This document shows positions 60,614 through 64,000 of a stretch of 64,000 bases of DNA, in pieces (the stretch's first letter is position 1; every line of letters begins with the position of its first letter). Under the pieces are notes generated by a model, which was given only the letters and a program-made list of their open reading frames with translations, was not told where the DNA came from and ran no database searches. The translations under genes were made by a program, and so were the position numbers. The DNA is from Gracilaria gracilis (taxonomy: Eukaryota > Rhodophyta > Florideophyceae > Gracilariales > Gracilariaceae): NCBI GenBank assembly GCA_030374805.1, contig JARGSG010000247.1, positions 362,193 through 426,192 on the forward strand, written 5' to 3'.

Positions 60614-62736
60614 ATGACGCTGTCAGATCGTCCGAAGACACGCAGTCAGACTGGAAGATCGGATCCGCCACTTCCGTCACGGATCCCCACCCGTTCACGG
60701 TCCCGGACCGAAGGGATGCCGGCTACTGAAGCTGTGCCGACGACCACTCGACTTCCGCCCACGTCGTTGATCAACCCTCATCGAGGTGATGGACCGGCTC
60801 CTGCCGTTGCTGGTCCCGCTCCTATCGTAGGAGGTACGGTCCTTTCCGTAGTTCCCACTCCGGAGGCACCTCTGAGGGCTACTGTCAATGACACCCTCCA
60901 CTTAACTGTGGAAGAGCAGCTCCGCTCCACGCGGGCTGCCCATGCTACCCTTGCTAAGGAGTTGTCGCTACTTCGAAAGAAAGTGGATGACACTGCTTTG
61001 CAGGACTTTTCTGAGGATCTCCGCGTACTGCGTGGTGATGTCAACTCCCTCTTGGAAGCTTTCGGAGGACCCGCTAATTTCGTGGAGGACGTGGCTGAGA
61101 AGTTTACTCGCCTCCGCGCCCGTCTAGAAACGGTGGAACAAACCGTCCTGGTTGGAGCCAATCGCACGGCTGAGCCGGTTGCTGTTTCACACCGTGACAA
61201 GAAGGTCAGTGGATCCAAAGCACGCAAAGAGCGGAAGAACTACGACTCTGATTCGTCAGCATCTTCTCTGTCTTCTCGCCGGTCAACCGGGTCTGATTCG
61301 TCCGACTCGTCGGTAGAAGAAGCCCCTCGTGAGCATTCGTCACGCTCAAAGCGGTCATCAGCCACCCAAGGTGTGATACGCGCCCGCTCGAAGGGAAGGA
61401 AGCATTCTGGATTAAAAGAGTTGAAGCCTACCAATCCGCTCTACAAGAAGCTGTTGTCATACCGGTATTACCGTCTGGAGGACTCCTCATTGGATAGAAC
61501 TCCCCGTGGGACGGGAAAGGTCAAAGACTGTATCAAACGGATGCAGCTGTCGCTCCGTAATCAACTGTTTACAGGCGATGATCCCATCTTGGTGTTGGAT
61601 TTCCTATCACGCTTTGTAGCGGAAGCCGACATCCTTGGGATGAATGAAGGACAGGCGTTTGTCGCGCTGCCCTATTTTCTACGCGGACTTGCGGAAGATC
61701 AGTACAACTCTGTAAGAGGTTCATCTCGCGCCTCTGAAGGACGGGTTACGTGCTGGCCTGAAGCAGTTCAGTATTTACTGAGGTCCTATGCGACTGGCAC
61801 CGCCATCCAGTCGGCTATCCTCGCTCTGAGAGACACTAAACAACGCCCCGGCGAAACGGAAACCGATTACTCGGTGCGCCTGAATAAGGCCTTCCACCGA
61901 TGTGGCAATGTTTATTCCGCTCAAGAGCGTTGTACCATGTTCGTTGATGGACTAGACCCGGCTATACGGACCCTAGTGGCCCGTCGCCGTGAAGAAAACC
62001 GTAAGACTACGTACTTGGAACTGGTGCAGTATGCACGCGCCGAAGGCGATGCACTACGAGCACGGGTCCCGGGTACCCGGTTGAAGTCCGCTAAAGCGTT
62101 GATGATGGAATCGGGAACCCCGTCGGCGTCAATGATGGCTGAGGCACACTCCAATAAGGAGTATGATCAGGTGCACTTTCCCGTAGCGACGTGCTTTCAA
62201 TCCCGACGACGGAGCTTCCCTCAACCACGGATGCCCCGTTTCAAACGGCTCCGGACGACACACTGCTGTATGCAGATTCGAACCGAGTTCGACCGCCTCG
62301 ACTGTCATATGAGAACGGTGGAACCCGGGCTTCACGGCCTGGCTGGCAAGCTTCCCGTCCAGCGGTGCGATTCTCGAATACTCGGAACGTCAACGCCATT
62401 GTTGGATTGATCTGTCACCTCTGCTATACGCGAGGGCATACTTCTCCGCAGTGCGTTTTAACCATGCGTGAGTGGGCACAAGTCATTGCCAACTACGAAT
62501 CCCTCTCACCTGAGGAGAAGGCTTCCGTTCCGATGGCATCGTACATCCGCGCGAAGATGGATATTCCACGCACAATTGCGGCTCCGATTGCCCAGAACAT
62601 GGTGACCTCTCACCCTCGTACCCCTCTCGAGGGAAATTCAACCGCAACTGCGGACGCTTCTGCCACTGGTGTCCAGGCATCAATGGTTCAGAACACTGAG
62701 CACACGCCTCAGGCGGAATCTGCTCAGAAAAACTAA
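60614..62736 (+). CDS. Retrotransposon gag with CCHC zinc knuckle (one internal frame change)
   Basis: Starts at the ATG at 60614. A Pro/Thr/Ser-rich start, a coiled coil (LRSTRAAHATLAKELSLLRKK, VEDVAEKFTRLRARLETVEQ) and a Ser/Arg/Asp-rich linker precede the capsid-like retrotransposon gag domain (LVLDFLSRFVAEADILGMNEGQ, SVRLNKAFHRCGNVYSAQERC, FVDGLDPAIRTLV). The frame then has to change by -1 between 62167 and about 62200 to continue into CHLCYTRGHTSPQC, a perfect C-x2-C-x4-H-x4-C knuckle; without it translation stops at 62410. No good slippery string is seen there, so an indel (or assembly error) is likely. The second frame ends in TAA at 62734-62736. Confidence 0.8.
62727..62733 (+). promoter_or_regulatory. 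Candidate -1 ribosomal frameshift site at gag-pol
   Basis: The heptamer GAAAAAC sits as G-AAA-AAC in the gag frame directly before the TAA stop. A -1 shift here enters the frame that stays open through protease and pol to the window end. Two hairpins follow (stem CCTCTC/GAGAGG at 62749-62763; nested GCGCC...GGCGC with inner CCTCA/TGAGG at 62764-62790), in the position of frameshift stimulators. Confidence 0.6.
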
Positions 62737-64000
62737 TTGTGGGAGTCTCCTCTCTTGGAGAGGCGCCCTCAGAGTTGAGGCTGAAGGCGCCCGAGGCGTC
62801 CCCGCCTCGCTCCCAGGTCCGAATCCTCTCGAGGAAACAGGCCGTCGAAGACGTGAACTCAGAACACCTTGGTGTTCTTCGTCGACCGTGGGTACGGGTA
62901 AGAAATAACCGGTTCCCGGATAGAGTTATGGTGATGGCCAAACGCAATTACAAGGTCTATGCCGACCTTGGCCTTTCACCCCAGTTTATGGTGCGTTATC
63001 TCACTGTATTAGATACAGGCGCAGGTCCGAACTTCATTGTTGAGACAGCATTGCCACCCGCCTTGCGGTCACACATTCGCCGTGGCGACATTCCTGACGT
63101 CGCTGACGCGAATAACAACCCGTTGTCAACGGTAGGATACATCGAGTTGGTAATCCGCTTGGGCTCATGCGTGGTGAAGCTCGACTTGGTCATTTGTCGG
63201 TCACTGGCCGCCCCAGTCATTTTGGGTTGTGACTTTTGCGACCGCTTTGTCGATGCCATTAGGCCCCGCCAGAGGCGTGTTGAAATGGAAGATGGTTCGT
63301 CCGTGCCGATTGTTCGTCGTCCTTTGAGGCATGCCTCCAAGAAGCACGTACCTCTACCTGCGGCGCAGGAAGCACCACCGAGTTCTCGGGAATCTACGAA
63401 GCTTCGCGTTGCCTCCGCGACACGCGTGCCTCCAGAGTCTCAAGTCTGGGTACAGGTGAATTCCCGTCAACACGGTTTACGAATCGTCCAGCCATTGCCG
63501 TCGTTGTATGATAAATACTCTCTTGCCATTGCTAATGGAGTGGTCCAGGTGGAACCGGATAATCCGTTTTACGTGTTGATAGCCAATCTAGGCAAAACAA
63601 CCCAGTATCTGGTGAAAAACCAAGTGATTGGCTCGGTCATGCCGCATCCAACTGCGTTGGTACCGACGAAGATGACTGCTGCCGATGTGCTCGGAATCGT
63701 TCACTCTAAGGAGGGGGAGGAGTCTGAATCTCATTCGTCCCCGTCGCCGAGTCTCTCGGGTCAGCAGCCTGTTAAGACAGAGAAGACACGCGTTCCGACG
63801 AGTTACGACCAATTGGACCCAGTGAGGGAATTGGGAGAACTCGACCTCGGACATGTTCCAGAGACACACCGCAAACGACTGCGCGATATGCTTCGTGAAT
63901 TCACCACAATGTGGGATGGTTCTCTCGGAGAGATAAATACCACGGAACACCGGATTGATCTCCTTCCCAACTCTCGGCCAGTACCCAACATCCGTACAGG
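62733..64000 (+). CDS. Retrotransposon pol: aspartic protease and start of reverse transcriptase, partial
   Basis: Open without a stop from 62733 to the window end. An internal ATG at 62928 exists, but the frame reads sensibly before it (SEHLGVLRRPWVRVRNNRFP). The retropepsin active site is LTVLDTGAGPNFIVE near 63005, with the flap region and the ILGCDFCDRF block typical of gypsy proteases. A linker is followed by HRIDLLPNSRPVPNIRTG, which resembles the entry to the reverse transcriptase. RT, RNase H and integrase would lie beyond the window. No disabling mutation is visible in this part. Confidence 0.85.

Larger units (their letters stand above)
59605..64000 (+). mobile_element. LTR retrotransposon, 5' part (probably Ty3/gypsy type), truncated by window end
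   Basis: A non-coding leader/LTR-like region (about 59605-60500) contains a TATATATGAGC box near 59665 and a hairpin GGCGCACCCACTG...TGGTGCGCC near 59860. It is followed by gag, a zinc knuckle, an aspartic protease and the beginning of pol. Only one end lies in the window, so LTR limits, target duplication and primer-binding site cannot be fixed. The order gag-PR-RT is usual for Ty3/gypsy. The insertion point abuts the pogo-like transposase relic. Confidence 0.75.

Noticed and set aside
1..64000. Horizontal transfer of the SbcCD-like gene from bacteria or phage as a firm claim
   Set aside because: The intron and ordinary local composition show it is settled in the nuclear genome; origin cannot be judged without a phylogeny.

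Overview
The window is nuclear DNA of a photosynthetic eukaryote. Genes have GT-AG introns that are few and short. Several products carry plastid-type or mitochondrial-type N-terminal extensions (lumazine synthase, a DHAR-like fusion, a GC1/SulA-like epimerase, mitochondrial EF-G). Nucleolar, TFIIH, SNARE and proteasome-assembly proteins are also encoded. Mostly single-exon genes at about one per 2.5-3 kb, a plant-like GDP-mannose 3,5-epimerase and scattered transposon relics fit a red alga best. That assignment is an inference of moderate strength; no rRNA, tRNA or organelle marker was found to test it.

Layout. 0-6 kb: an SbcD/Mre11-SbcC/Rad50 fusion gene (+) convergent with a TLG2/syntaxin-16 Qa-SNARE (-). 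6.6-7.7 kb: a gene of an unrecognised family (-) whose paralogue lies at 30.0-30.9 kb. 8.4-9.9 kb: NADP isocitrate dehydrogenase (-). 10.4-12.5 kb: copy A of a dispersed, decayed element with conserved coding segments; copy B lies at 57.6-58.3 kb. 12.7-15.1 kb: a plastid protein ending in a dehydroascorbate-reductase-like domain. 15.8-30.9 kb: a strongly GC-rich island with an alpha/beta hydrolase, a bZIP factor, lumazine synthase, a degenerate rubrerythrin-like protein, a giant Sel1-repeat protein, a PHO80/U-type cyclin, a TIGR01777 epimerase and the second member of the unknown family. 32-35.3 kb: an R3H-domain protein, tandem repeats and GDP-mannose epimerase. 36-57 kb: a dense housekeeping segment with a WD40-like protein, NOC4, a possible SYCP2/Red1-like axis protein, the TFIIH helicase XPB, an unknown protein, mitochondrial EF-G1, NOP53, an unresolved small membrane-protein gene, an SR/PY-rich protein, proteasome assembly chaperone 4 and a Cys-rich single-pass membrane protein. 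57.6-64 kb: transposon territory with element copy B, a broken pogo-like transposase, and an LTR retrotransposon (gag, protease, start of pol) that runs off the window end.

Themes. NOC4 and NOP53 serve ribosome assembly. The DHAR-like fusion and GDP-mannose epimerase both relate to ascorbate. Many genes are divergent pairs sharing short promoters (WD40/NOC4, XPB/unknown, EF-G1/NOP53, PSMG4/membrane protein). Eight introns could be placed by reading frame and splice sites; four of them are exactly 88 nt. The strongest leads are the one-polypeptide SbcD-SbcC fusion, the paralogous unknown family, the dispersed element, the DHAR fusion, and a slippery-site/hairpin arrangement at the retrotransposon gag-pol junction.
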